Shown here: positions 15,367-23,836 of the stretch, in pieces
Numbering within the stretch: position 1 is the first letter of the stretch
Layout: every line of letters starts with the position of its first letter
Source: Lustribacter sp049512335
Lineage (GTDB): Bacteria > Vulcanimicrobiota > Vulcanimicrobiia > Vulcanimicrobiales > Vulcanimicrobiaceae
Length of the DNA stretch: 37,692 nucleotides
Direction: 5' to 3'
Assembly: GCA_049512335.1 (NCBI GenBank)
Contig: JBEKXE010000027.1
Coordinates: 1-37,692, forward strand
Notes under the pieces: model-generated
Database searches by the model: none
Told to the model about the DNA's origin: nothing
The model's input: the letters and a program-made list of their open reading frames with translations, nothing else
Program-made: the position numbers and the translations under genes

Positions 15367-16344
15367 ATGTCAGCAAATCCGAACGACCCCCGCACCCAAC
15401 GCCTGAAATTTCGCGAGATCCTCGCGCGCCCCGGCGTGACCGTCATGCCCGGCGGGTTCAGCCCCCTCTACGCCGAGATGTGCGAGCAGATCGGCTTCGA
15501 ATGTTATTTCGTGGCCGGGTCGCAGATGTCGGCCTTTCTCTTGGGCGTGCCGGACAACGGCATCATCGGGTTGCGCGACGTCGTCGACCACGTGCGCCAC
15601 GTCGCGGCCCGGACCACGATCCCGATCCTGGTCGACGCCGACACGGGCTTCGGCAACGCGGTGAACGTGCACTACACGGTGGCCGAGATCATGCGCTCGG
15701 GCGTCGCCGGGTTGCAGATCGAGGATCAGGAAGCGCCCAAGAAGTCGGGGACGCTCGCCGGGCGGCGCTGCATTTCGCTCGATGAAGCGGTCGGCAAGAT
15801 CCGCGCCGCGGTCGAGGTGCGCGACGAGATCGATCCGTCGTTCGTCATCTGCGCGCGCTGCGACGAGCTCGGGGCCGAAGGCGGCACGTTCGAATCGACG
15901 CTCGAACGCTGCATCGCGTACGTGCGCGACGGCGGCGCCGACCTCGTGTGGCTGAACTCGGTGCAGACGCGCGAGGATCTGGGCAAGGTCTGCGCCGCGG
16001 TGCCGGGTCCGGTGCTGACGATTTGGGGCGGCCCGCCCGAATCGGCGCCGACGATCGCCGAGTACGAGCAACTCGGCGTGCGCATCGCGCTCTTCCCGAC
16101 GTTGACCGCGACCTCCGGGCTACAGGGCGCCTGGGAGCTGCTCAACGACTTTCACGATCGCGGCACCACGGCACTCGCCGAGCACGCTGCCCGCGCGAGC
16201 GCCGGCAAGTGGGGTCGCGCCGAATTCCGCAAGCTCACCGGCAACGATCGCATTCGCGAGCTCGAACGCTACTTGCCGGCCGGCCAGCAACGCGACTACG
16301 AGAACACCTGGGGCCACGTCGGGGCGCTGCACCGCAAGCCCTAG
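15367..16344 (+). CDS. Isocitrate lyase / PEP mutase superfamily enzyme
   Basis: The 325-aa protein has the superfamily TIM-barrel motifs: VMPGGFSPLYA, V-D90-A-D92-T-G-F-G-N for Mg binding, I-E119-D120-Q and, at the active-site loop, K125-K-S127-G. Isocitrate, methylisocitrate and dimethylmalate lyases have cysteine at the third loop position (KKCGH or KRCGH); here it is serine, and the His after Gly is absent too. Classic lyase chemistry is therefore doubtful. Oxaloacetate decarboxylase-like or 2,3-dimethylmalate-like activity remains possible. The gene stands alone between the cytochrome and a convergent regulatory kinase (10 bp gap). Confidence 0.85.
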   Translation: MSANPNDPRTQRLKFREILARPGVTVMPGGFSPLYAEMCEQIGFECYFVAGSQMSAFLLGVPDNGIIGLRDVVDHVRHVAARTTIPILVDADTGFGNAVNVHYTVAEIMRSGVAGLQIEDQEAPKKSGTLAGRRCISLDEAVGKIRAAVEVRDEIDPSFVICARCDELGAEGGTFESTLERCIAYVRDGGADLVWLNSVQTREDLGKVCAAVPGPVLTIWGGPPESAPTIAEYEQLGVRIALFPTLTATSGLQGAWELLNDFHDRGTTALAEHAARASAGKWGRAEFRKLTGNDRIRELERYLPAGQQRDYENTWGHVGALHRKP

Positions 16345-16354
16345 CCCGCGCTCG

Positions 16355-16780
16355 TCAGCGGGCGCTGCCGGCCGTTTGCTCGTCGAGGCGCTTGACGAGT
16401 TGAACGCGCGAGCCGCGCTCGCTGTAGGCGACCTCGTCCATCAGCGTGCGCATCAAGAAGATGCCGAGACCGCGCGCTGCGGTGCCGGGCGCTTGGCGTT
16501 CCGAGCGTTCCATCGCGGCGCTGCAGTCGAAACCGACGCCGTGATCGTGGATCTCGATCACCAGCCGCGTGCCGTCGAACGTTGCGATGACGTCGATGCC
16601 GGGCGAGCCTTCACCATCGCCATGCTCGACGGCATTGGCAAGCGCTTCCCCCGCTGCGCTCTCGACGTCGCTCAGCGGCGTGCCGCAAAAGCCGCAGCTG
16701 GCGGCAAAGACGGACAATGCGCGCCGCGCCGGCCGGACCGAACCGTAACCGCGCGGATGGCTTGCCCGGTACGTTTGCAT
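16355..16780 (-). CDS. RsbW/SpoIIAB-like anti-sigma factor serine kinase
   Basis: The 141-aa protein is a stand-alone HATPase_c (GHKL) domain: N-box E45-A-L-A-N49-A-V-E-H-G, G1 box D79-H-G-V-G-F84 and G2 box R103-G-L-G-I-F-L-M-R. Proteins of this type bind an alternative sigma factor or phosphorylate an anti-anti-sigma (STAS) partner. Neither partner gene is next to it. A possible promoter sits in the 39-bp gap after the glycosyltransferase gene, so it may be expressed on its own. The N-terminal 20 residues are basic and not conserved-looking. Confidence 0.87.
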   Translation of the reverse strand: MQTYRASHPRGYGSVRPARRALSVFAASCGFCGTPLSDVESAAGEALANAVEHGDGEGSPGIDVIATFDGTRLVIEIHDHGVGFDCSAAMERSERQAPGTAARGLGIFLMRTLMDEVAYSERGSRVQLVKRLDEQTAGSAR

Positions 16781-16788
16781 GTGTTCCG

Positions 16789-16815
16789 ATCGTACCCATA
16801 TTGACGTGCTTCCAA
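16789..16815 (-). promoter_or_regulatory. Possible promoter for the RsbW-like gene
   Basis: On the minus strand, TTGGAA (16815-16810) and TACGAT (16794-16789) are separated by 15 bases, and the -10-like box ends eight bases before the ATG. The boxes are reasonable, but the spacer is shorter than the ideal 17. The short distance would give a leaderless or nearly leaderless transcript. Confidence 0.35.
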
Positions 16816-16819
16816 CGAG

Positions 16820-18442
16820 TTACGCGTTCGGTAGCGCGGTTCGTTCGAACAGTTCGAGCATCGCGCGACGGCCGGCGATGACGAGCGGACGCTGCGAAGG
16901 ATGCTTGCCGTAAATCGCCTGGTGAGCAGTGAAGTAGCGGCGCGCACCGCCGCGCGAACGATTCGAACCGTCGCCGCGCACGTAGTAGATCGAAGTGACG
17001 TCGGCGACGCGCGCCCACTCGCGCCCTTCGGCTAAGCGGTACCAGAACTCATAGTCTTCGGCCGCGCTCAGTGATTCGTCGACCGGGCCGATGCGCTCGA
17101 CGAGCGCGCGGCGGAACATCACCGCCGTGGTCGCGAGCGCGCCGGCCCACTGGATATCGGCGTGATCCAGCACGGCATCGTGGCCGGCGAAGCGATCGAT
17201 CGTCCACGTTCCCAGCGCCGCCGGACTCACGAACGCGTTGATCATCTGTCCGTAGGCGACGTCCAAACCGCTGGCGAGCAGCGCTTGCACCAACGCGGCG
17301 AGGTGGTCCGGAAACATTTCGTCGTCGTCGTCGAAGAGCAGCACGAACGTTCCGCGCGCTTCGCTCAAACCGCGATTGCGCGCCGCCGCCGGGCCGCCGT
17401 TCCGTTCTTGATCGTAGAGCCGCGCGCGCGGAAAGCGCACGACGACGTCGCGCACGTCGCTGCCGGCGTCGTTGACGACGACGATTTCGAGATTGGGATA
17501 CGTCTGCCGTTCGATGCTCGCCAGCGTGTCGGCCAACAGGGCGGGGCGGTTGTACGTCGTGACCACGACCGATACCAGCGGTGCACCGGCCGCGAATGCG
17601 GGTCGTGCGCGTTCGCGCGGCCGATCGCTCCAGTTTCGTTCGCGCAGCGCGGGCGGCGCCGCGCCCAGCGCGTTCGCGACCGCCCTCAGGATGCTGCGCC
17701 GGTCCCACGGATCGTACGCATTTGCACCGCGCAGCACTTCGCCGGCGCCGCCGGCCGACGACACCACGAGCGGCCGGCCCAGGGCGGCCAGTGCCAGCGC
17801 CGCCGCCGGGCCGTTGCGACTGCCGTCGACGATGACGCGCGCGCGTCCGAGCGCTGCGGCCGCGTTCGCCGGCGGCTCGAACCGCACACGGCCGGGGATC
17901 GTCGGCGCGTCGCGCGCGACCATCGTCACCGGTACCTCGAGGTCGCCGAGCGCGGTCACGAAATGGGCCAGTTCGTCGGCCCGGTCGAGCGGCGCGTACA
18001 CCACGACGTCGCTGCGTTCGCCGGCGACGGTGGACGGAATCGCCGGGTCGGCGGCGATGACGACTTCCGCCTCGCACGGAAGCGAACCGAGCGCGTCGAT
18101 CAGCCGGCCGTGCTCGCGCCACGAACCGATGCAGACCACGTCGGCCAGGCGCATCGTCTCGAGCAGGTGCGCGCGCTCCTCGGCGCTGACCGTGGTGCGC
18201 TGCTCGGCGATCGTCGGCCCGAAGCCGTCGAACATCAGCCGCACCTCGTCCCAGCTGCCGTAGGTCGCGCACAGCCCGCGCACGTACCCGCGGACGCGCA
18301 GGACGCGCACGTCCTCGAGGGCGACGGTCAGGGCGAAATGCGTCCCCGCGCGGCGCAACTCGACCGCCCGCCGCAGCGCCGCCGCCGCGGTCGCAGGTTC
18401 GCATGCGAGGACCTCGAGGGTCGTCGCGGCATGTGCCATCAT
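16820..18442 (-). CDS. Two-domain glycosyltransferase with C-terminal GT2 domain
   Basis: The 540-aa protein has a C-terminal family 2 glycosyltransferase domain (about 289-520): L-V-S-V-V-V-T-T-Y-N-R-P, V-V-V-N-D-A-G-S-D, the nucleotide-sugar site D371-D-D-D374, and E-D-Y-E-F-W near the acceptor loop. The first 280 residues look like a divergent Rossmann-type GT-B region with stretches such as VVCIGSWREHG, DVVVYAPLDRADE and NAYDPWDRRS, but without a clear donor-binding Glu. It likely adds a sugar to a surface polysaccharide or protein. Two adjacent ATGs start the frame. It is divergent from the MetE-like gene (63 bp). Confidence 0.85.
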   Translation of the reverse strand: MMAHAATTLEVLACEPATAAAALRRAVELRRAGTHFALTVALEDVRVLRVRGYVRGLCATYGSWDEVRLMFDGFGPTIAEQRTTVSAEERAHLLETMRLADVVCIGSWREHGRLIDALGSLPCEAEVVIAADPAIPSTVAGERSDVVVYAPLDRADELAHFVTALGDLEVPVTMVARDAPTIPGRVRFEPPANAAAALGRARVIVDGSRNGPAAALALAALGRPLVVSSAGGAGEVLRGANAYDPWDRRSILRAVANALGAAPPALRERNWSDRPRERARPAFAAGAPLVSVVVTTYNRPALLADTLASIERQTYPNLEIVVVNDAGSDVRDVVVRFPRARLYDQERNGGPAAARNRGLSEARGTFVLLFDDDDEMFPDHLAALVQALLASGLDVAYGQMINAFVSPAALGTWTIDRFAGHDAVLDHADIQWAGALATTAVMFRRALVERIGPVDESLSAAEDYEFWYRLAEGREWARVADVTSIYYVRGDGSNRSRGGARRYFTAHQAIYGKHPSQRPLVIAGRRAMLELFERTALPNA

Positions 18443-18505
18443 CGTTTATTGCGGCGGCAACGTGCTGACGGACCTTTCTTGGCGGGCGCCGTAAGCGAGG
18501 CAGCT

Positions 18506-19570
18506 ATGGCCTCCTCCGCCGCCTCGACCCTCAACGCCCCGCTGCGCACGACCGTCGTGGGCAGCTACCCGCAGCCGGACTGGCTGGTCGACCGGACGCT
18601 GCTCGGGTCGCGCCTGCCGCCGCGCATCCGCGCGCGCGAGATCTGGCGGATCGCCGACCCGTGGCTTGCCCAGGCCCAAGACGACGCGACCCTGATCGCG
18701 ATCCGCGACATGGAGCGGGCCGGGATCGACCTGATCAGCGACGGCGAGATCCGGCGCGAGAGCTACTCCAACCGCTTTGCGACCGCGCTCGACGGCATCG
18801 ACGTCGACAACCCCGGGACGGCCCTCGACCGGACCGGTCACGCCAACCCGGTGCCCCGGATCGTCGGGCCGATCCGCCGGCGCGAGCCGGTGATGCTGCG
18901 CGACGTCGAATTTCTGCGCCGCAACACCGATCTGCCGATCCGGTTCACGGTGCCGGGACCGTTCACGATGGCGCAGCAGGCGCAGAACGACTACTATCCG
19001 GACGTCGCCGCGGCCGCACTCGGATTCGCCGCCGCGGTGAACGAGGAACTGCGCGATCTCAAACGTGCCGGCGCGGACGTCGTGCAAATCGACGAACCGT
19101 ACTTGCAAGCGCGCTCGGCCGAAGCGCAGGCGTACGCGTTGCCGGCGATCGCGCGAGCGCTCGACGGAATCGACGGCCTCACCGCGCTGCACACGTGTTT
19201 CGGATACGCGCACGTCGTGCATTCGCGTCCCGCCGGCTATCCGTTTCTGGCCGAGCTCGACGGAACGCCGGCGCAGCAGATCGTGATCGAATCGATGCAG
19301 CAGAAGGTCGATCTCGCCATGCTGGCATCGTTGCCGCACAAGCGCGTCGTGCTCGGCGTGATCGATCTCGACGACAACGCGGCGGTGGAGACGCCGGCAG
19401 CGGTTGCCGCGCAAATTCGCGCGGCTTTGACCCACATCACACCCGAGCGGCTGATGCTGGCTCCGGATTGCGGCATGAAGTATCTGCCGCGCGCGACGGC
19501 GTTCGCAAAACTGTGCGCGCTGGTCGAAGGAACGAAGATCGTCCGGCGCGAGCTCGGCCTGCCGGATTAG
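18506..19570 (+). CDS. Cobalamin-independent methionine synthase (MetE C-terminal) family protein
   Basis: The 354-aa protein matches only the catalytic C-terminal half of MetE: RTTVVGSYPQPDWL at the start, S-D-G-E-I-R-R, V-P-G-P-F-T-M, Q-I-D-E-P, zinc ligands H229 and C231 in HTCFG, and C322 in PDCGMKYLP. Without the N-terminal folate half, such stand-alone proteins are often methyltransferases using corrinoid proteins or other methyl donors, or are of unknown substrate. ATG 18506 has GAGG six bases ahead; the long upstream open frame is antisense to the glycosyltransferase. No methionine gene is beside it. Confidence 0.9.
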   Translation: MASSAASTLNAPLRTTVVGSYPQPDWLVDRTLLGSRLPPRIRAREIWRIADPWLAQAQDDATLIAIRDMERAGIDLISDGEIRRESYSNRFATALDGIDVDNPGTALDRTGHANPVPRIVGPIRRREPVMLRDVEFLRRNTDLPIRFTVPGPFTMAQQAQNDYYPDVAAAALGFAAAVNEELRDLKRAGADVVQIDEPYLQARSAEAQAYALPAIARALDGIDGLTALHTCFGYAHVVHSRPAGYPFLAELDGTPAQQIVIESMQQKVDLAMLASLPHKRVVLGVIDLDDNAAVETPAAVAAQIRAALTHITPERLMLAPDCGMKYLPRATAFAKLCALVEGTKIVRRELGLPD

Positions 19571-19670
19571 TCCCCGATGCTACCTTCGTCGAAGGTTCGG
19601 GCGCTTTTGCGTATGATCGGCCAAGCCTCCCCGGACCCCAAATCAAGGGTTAGTAAAAGGGCTTGAATCG

Positions 19671-19686
19671 GGCACCGTTTCGTGCC
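19671..19686 (+). promoter_or_regulatory. Hairpin in the leader of the 67-aa Cys-rich gene
   Basis: GGCAC (19671-19675) and GTGCC (19682-19686) form a 5-bp stem just before the AGGA ribosome site at 19693-19696. It could affect translation of the small gene, but the stem is short. Confidence 0.3.
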
Positions 19687-19700
19687 AACCTTAGGACGTC

Positions 19701-19904
19701 ATGACAACCGTGCGCACGACGTCCTCCTTACTCAACTCACGGCTGGGCGAGCCGACGTCGATGGAGATGGACTCCATTGCCGGTGCGACGATCATGACGT
19801 ACAAGCTGAGCTGGAACTGCGGCTGCCGCGCCGAGGGTACCGGCACCGACTACGTCTGCCGGCCGTGCGCGAAGCACGCGAAGTTGTTCTCGCTGGCCGG
19901 GTAG
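19701..19904 (+). CDS. Small cysteine-rich protein (67 aa), function unknown
   Basis: The ATG has AGGA five bases ahead and the frame is followed by a good intrinsic terminator, so this is probably a real monocistronic gene. The C-terminal half has four Cys in the arrangement C-G-C, 12 residues, C-R-P-C-A-K-H. This is a likely small metal site (zinc-ribbon-like) or redox site. The N-terminal half is polar and rich in Thr/Ser. An internal ATG would give a 36-residue form starting MTYKLSWNCGC. I do not recognise a family. It lies between the MetE-like gene and ilvE with its own boundaries. Confidence 0.65.
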   Translation: MTTVRTTSSLLNSRLGEPTSMEMDSIAGATIMTYKLSWNCGCRAEGTGTDYVCRPCAKHAKLFSLAG

Positions 19905-19931
19905 ATTAACGAATCTTCATCTTCGGGCGGA

Positions 19932-19957
19932 GCGCCGGCGGTGACCGGCGCTTTTTT
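19932..19957 (+). terminator. Intrinsic terminator
   Basis: GCGCCGG (19932-19938) pairs perfectly with CCGGCGC (19945-19951) around CGGTGA, followed by six T (19952-19957). It ends the transcript of the small Cys-rich gene and separates it from ilvE. This is the clearest terminator in the window. Confidence 0.88.
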
Positions 19958-20021
19958 GTGTCCCGGCGCGGCCCCGGACTGCTCGGCGCCCCGGCCGTGC
20001 CCGTCGCCGGGCCCGGACGCC

Positions 20022-20050
20022 TTGACCGGGGTGTGGGCGCATGCTAGGGT
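20022..20050 (+). promoter_or_regulatory. Sigma70-type promoter of ilvE, predicted leaderless
   Basis: TTGACC (20022-20027) and TAGGGT (20045-20050) are separated by exactly 17 bases. The ATG of ilvE begins seven bases after the -10 box, at the position where transcription should start. There is no room for a ribosome site, so the mRNA should be leaderless. Confidence 0.7.
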
Positions 20051-20056
20051 CGCAAG

Positions 20057-20992
20057 ATGCAGACGACGCCGCCGCCGACCGCACTCGCCGATGCCACCAC
20101 CGTCTGGTTCGACGGGCAGCTGCAACCCGATGCGGCGGTCGCCATTCACGGGCTCACCCACGCACTGCACTACGGGTCGAGCGTGTTCGAGGGGATCCGG
20201 CTCTATCCGACGCCGCGGGGTCCCGCGATCTTCCGCTTGCGCGATCACATCGACCGGCTCTATCGCGGCGCGCGCACCTACGGTTTGGAGATGCCGTTCC
20301 CGGCCGAGCGCTTCTGCGAGATCGTCGTCGACGTGGCGCGCGCCAGCGAACGCGACGCCGCCTACATCCGGCCGCTGGCGTTCTTCGGCGGCGACACGGT
20401 GCGGCTCGCGCCGGCCCACGTTTGCGAAACGCACGTGCTGGTCGCCGTGTTGCCGTTCAGCGGGTTGATCCGCGGTGAAGAAGCGCCGCGCTGCGCGGCC
20501 ACGGTGTCGCCGATCATGAAGTCGCCCTCGGCGGCGTTGCCGTCGTGGGTGAAAGCCGGCGGCCATTACACGAATTCGATCCTGGCCCTCTCCGACGCGC
20601 TGGCGCGCGGATTCGACGAAGCGATCTTGCTCAACGATCGCGGCAACGTCGCCGAGGGCAGCGGCGAGAACATCTTCCTCGTCTTCGACGGCGTGCTCAC
20701 GACGAACGACGCGAGTTCGGACATCCTCGAAGGCATCACGCGCGCATCGGTGCTCGAGATCGCGCGCGAACTCGGTATTCCGACCGACGTGCGCGCGCTG
20801 ACGCGCGCCGATCTCGCGAATTGCGACGAAGCGTTTTTCACCGGCACCGCCGCCGAAGTCGTGCCGATCGTGCGCATCGACGCCCGCATCATGCCCGAAG
20901 AGCGTCCGCTCACCGAACGCTTGCGCACGACCTACGCCGACATCGTGCGCGGCAACCGTCCGGCGCCCGGGGACTGGCTGACGCTAGTTTAA
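20057..20992 (+). CDS. ilvE: Branched-chain amino acid aminotransferase
   Basis: The 311-aa fold-type IV PLP enzyme shows the BCAT pattern: W-F-D-G near the start, H-A-L-H-Y-G-S-S-V-F-E-G-I-R (35-48), Y103-I-R-P, the PLP lysine K166 in SWVKAGGHYTNS, and G-N-V-A-E-G-S-G-E-N-I-F. It moves the amino group between glutamate and the keto acids of Leu, Ile and Val. It follows a strong-looking promoter and lies 56 bp before the metalloprotease gene. The N-terminal ten residues before the first strand are variable. D-amino acid aminotransferase and ADC lyase relatives are less likely because of the BCAT-specific motifs. Confidence 0.92.
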   Translation: MQTTPPPTALADATTVWFDGQLQPDAAVAIHGLTHALHYGSSVFEGIRLYPTPRGPAIFRLRDHIDRLYRGARTYGLEMPFPAERFCEIVVDVARASERDAAYIRPLAFFGGDTVRLAPAHVCETHVLVAVLPFSGLIRGEEAPRCAATVSPIMKSPSAALPSWVKAGGHYTNSILALSDALARGFDEAILLNDRGNVAEGSGENIFLVFDGVLTTNDASSDILEGITRASVLEIARELGIPTDVRALTRADLANCDEAFFTGTAAEVVPIVRIDARIMPEERPLTERLRTTYADIVRGNRPAPGDWLTLV

Positions 20993-21034
20993 CCGTTTTC
21001 GGCGCTTCGGCCGCAGGCAGCGGTTCGGCGCCGC

Positions 21035-21040
21035 TAAAAT
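21035..21040 (+). promoter_or_regulatory. Possible -10 box of the metalloprotease gene
   Basis: TAAAAT ends eight bases before the ATG at 21049. The bases between (ACTCCTCC) do not contain a ribosome site. No -35 consensus lies 16-18 bases upstream. The layout resembles the ilvE promoter and suggests a second leaderless mRNA, with less support. Confidence 0.4.
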
Positions 21041-21048
21041 ACTCCTCC

Positions 21049-23823
21049 ATGGGCGCACGCAATTGGATCGCCGGTCTCTTTGCCTTGGTAGCAGCCGTTC
21101 TGGCGCTCGCTCCGGCTGGTGTCCGCGCGTCGGCCGCCGCGCCGGTGGCCGCTGCGACCGCGGCGCCCGTTCCTTCGCCGACCGCTACCGTTGCCGTGTC
21201 GCCCGCACCGTCGGCGTCCCCCGGCGCCGGCTTCGCAAATTTCCCAGGCGTGCTGCGCACGCTCATTCCGCTCGCGAGCGCGAGCGCCGCACCGGCCCAG
21301 ACGTACGGCGCCTTCATGCGCGGCGCAGAGCACCAGGACGGCGTGCTGGACCTCGTCCGCAAAGACGATCAGCTCTATCTCGACCTGCGCCCCGAGAACT
21401 TCGGCAAGCCGTACATCATCCTGCCCTCGATCACGAGCGGCGTCGGCGGCGAAGCGTTTGCCGGCCGCGTGTACGACCCGCTGGTGGTGATCTTCAAGCG
21501 CGTCGGCAAGCGCGTGATGTGGGTGACGCCCAACACGCATTACGTCGCCGACAAGGGCACCTCGGCCGCCGCCTCGCTGGCGGTCAGCGTTGCGGACTCG
21601 GTGATCCAAGCCTCGCCGGTAATCGCCGAGGACGCCGATAAAACCCACGTCGTCATCGAGCCGACATTCTTCCTTTCGGACTTCGAGGGCATCGGCGCCG
21701 ACCTCGGCAAGAGCGTTGCCGCGCCGCCGTCGCTGCCGGGTCTGCTGGTGATCAGCGTGCGCCCGACGTTCAGCGTCGACGCCACCAAGTCGTACTACCT
21801 GAGCACCAAGAGCTTCCCGCTCAACGATGAGATCTCGGTCAACCTGACGTTCAACGGACCGGCGAACGCGATGGCGACCGTCCCCGACGGCCGGGGCGTT
21901 CCGCTGGTCGTGCACTACAGCGTCGTCGCGCCGCCGGCGGAAGATCCCAACTACGTGCCGCGCTACGCCGACGACCGCATCGGCTATTTCATCACGGCGC
22001 GCAAGCACTTCAACAACGACGTCTCGACGCTGCCGACCCAGCGCTTCATCGATCGCTGGGACCTCGACGCCGGGCCGATCGTTTTCACCTTGACCAACGA
22101 GATCCCGCCGGTCTACCGCGACACGGTGCGGCGCGCGATCCTGGCTTGGAACACGGCCTTCGCGAAGATCGGTTACCCGCACGCGATCGTGGTGCACGAT
22201 CCGCCGGCCGACCCCAAGTTCGATCCCGAGGACGCGCGCTTTAACAGCGTTCGCTGGATCACGTCGGAGTCGCCCGACTTCGTGGCCGAGAGCCCGCACG
22301 TCTCGGATCCCGATACCGGCCAGATCATTCGGGCCGAAGTGGTGATCGACGGCGAGTCGATGCGCTCGGTGCGCCGCGGCTACGTCGACCGCGTGCAGCC
22401 GGTCCTGCAGATCCAGCGCAGCGCGTTCGATACCGCGTGGCTCGCTCCGTCGGGAATTACCGGTGACGTCACTTCCACCGACGACCTGACCTGCGACGCC
22501 GAAGAGAGCGAGGAGAACCAGGCCGCGCTCGGGATGTCGATGCTGATCGGGCAAGAGCACGGCACCGTCGCGCAGCGCGAGGCGTACGCGCAGGCGTTCC
22601 TCTACTCGACCGTGATGCACGAGGTCGGGCACACGCTTGGCCTGCGCCACAATTTCGAAGGCTCGACCGCCTTCACGTACGCGCAGCTGCACGACCCGGC
22701 GTTCACCAAGGCGCACGGTACGACCGGTTCGATCATGGACTACACGCCGGCAAACATCGCGGCACCGGGCGAGCGGCAAGCGGATTATTTCCCCAACCAG
22801 CTCGGTCCGTATGATTACTGGGCCATCCAGTACGGCTACGCGCCGCTACACCAGCGGACGTCCGACGCGGAATTGCCGGAGCTGCACAAGATCGCGGCGC
22901 GCTCGACCGAGCCCGGCCTCGCCTACGGTACCGATGAGGACGCTACCGCGCCGTACGCCGTCGATCCGCGCATCCAGCGCTTCGATCTCTCGAGCGACCC
23001 GCTGGCCTTCGCCCGCGAGCAGTTCGTCGTCGACGACGATCTCGCCGCGACGCTGACGCACCCCTACCGCGGCGACACGCGCAGTTACCAAGATCTGCGG
23101 CAAACGCTGATCAGCGTGTTGAACAACGACCTCGCGAACATTTCGGTTGCCGCGCGCTACATCGGCGGCGTGTACACGTCGCGTTCGCACCGCGGCCAGC
23201 CCGGGGGATCGCCGCCGTTCGCCGCGATTCCGCGCGCTCAGCAGCGACGGGCGTTCGATCTGATCGATCGCTACGTGCTCTCGTCGCATGCACTGAACTA
23301 CCCCCCGCAGTTGCTCAACGACGTCGCGCCGGTACGCTACGGCGCCGATTGGACCACGGCCGGCGTGCGGCGCACGGACTTCCCGATCCGCGAAATCGTC
23401 GCGCAGCTGCAAGACGCGGCGATCACCGGGCTGTTCAACCCGGCGAGCATCCAGCGCATCGCCGACGAGTCGCTCAAAGCGCGTCCCGGGCAGACCATGG
23501 ACTTGTCCGACCTCTTCGAGTGGACGAACGCCGCCGTCTTCGACGACCTCGGCGCGCACTCGATCCCGGCCCCGCACCGCGACCTGCAGCGCCGCTTCGC
23601 GGATCTGGAGCTGCAGATCGCGTTCCTGGGGGCCGGTACGATGGATCAGCTCGGCGTGCCGCGCGAGATCCAGGCGCTCTCGCGCTACGAGCTGCGCAAG
23701 GTCCGCGCCCGCCTCGACGGCGCGTACCGCAACGCGACCGACGTTTCGACGCGCGCGCACATCGACGATTTGCGGTCGCGCATCGATGCCGGACTCAACC
23801 CCAGCGCGATGCGTCCGCTCTGA
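21049..23823 (+). CDS. Secreted zinc-dependent metalloprotease (DUF5117/DUF4953-like)
   Basis: The 924-aa protein has a signal peptide, a low-complexity Ala/Pro/Ser linker (about 28-60), an N-terminal beta-rich region with D-L-V-R-K-D-D-Q-L-Y-L-D-L, and a metzincin-type zinc site H524-E525-V-G-H528-T-L-G-L-R-H534-N-F followed by G-S-I-M-D-Y-T, the Met-turn (about 565). These match the large gluzincin/metzincin-like proteins with DUF5117 and DUF4953 domains common in soil bacteria. It would act outside the cell on proteins. I chose the ATG at 21049 since it starts the signal peptide; codons upstream overlap ilvE. It ends 13 bp before folP. Confidence 0.9.
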   Translation: MGARNWIAGLFALVAAVLALAPAGVRASAAAPVAAATAAPVPSPTATVAVSPAPSASPGAGFANFPGVLRTLIPLASASAAPAQTYGAFMRGAEHQDGVLDLVRKDDQLYLDLRPENFGKPYIILPSITSGVGGEAFAGRVYDPLVVIFKRVGKRVMWVTPNTHYVADKGTSAAASLAVSVADSVIQASPVIAEDADKTHVVIEPTFFLSDFEGIGADLGKSVAAPPSLPGLLVISVRPTFSVDATKSYYLSTKSFPLNDEISVNLTFNGPANAMATVPDGRGVPLVVHYSVVAPPAEDPNYVPRYADDRIGYFITARKHFNNDVSTLPTQRFIDRWDLDAGPIVFTLTNEIPPVYRDTVRRAILAWNTAFAKIGYPHAIVVHDPPADPKFDPEDARFNSVRWITSESPDFVAESPHVSDPDTGQIIRAEVVIDGESMRSVRRGYVDRVQPVLQIQRSAFDTAWLAPSGITGDVTSTDDLTCDAEESEENQAALGMSMLIGQEHGTVAQREAYAQAFLYSTVMHEVGHTLGLRHNFEGSTAFTYAQLHDPAFTKAHGTTGSIMDYTPANIAAPGERQADYFPNQLGPYDYWAIQYGYAPLHQRTSDAELPELHKIAARSTEPGLAYGTDEDATAPYAVDPRIQRFDLSSDPLAFAREQFVVDDDLAATLTHPYRGDTRSYQDLRQTLISVLNNDLANISVAARYIGGVYTSRSHRGQPGGSPPFAAIPRAQQRRAFDLIDRYVLSSHALNYPPQLLNDVAPVRYGADWTTAGVRRTDFPIREIVAQLQDAAITGLFNPASIQRIADESLKARPGQTMDLSDLFEWTNAAVFDDLGAHSIPAPHRDLQRRFADLELQIAFLGAGTMDQLGVPREIQALSRYELRKVRARLDGAYRNATDVSTRAHIDDLRSRIDAGLNPSAMRPL

Positions 23824-23836
23824 TTCCGGACCGGCG

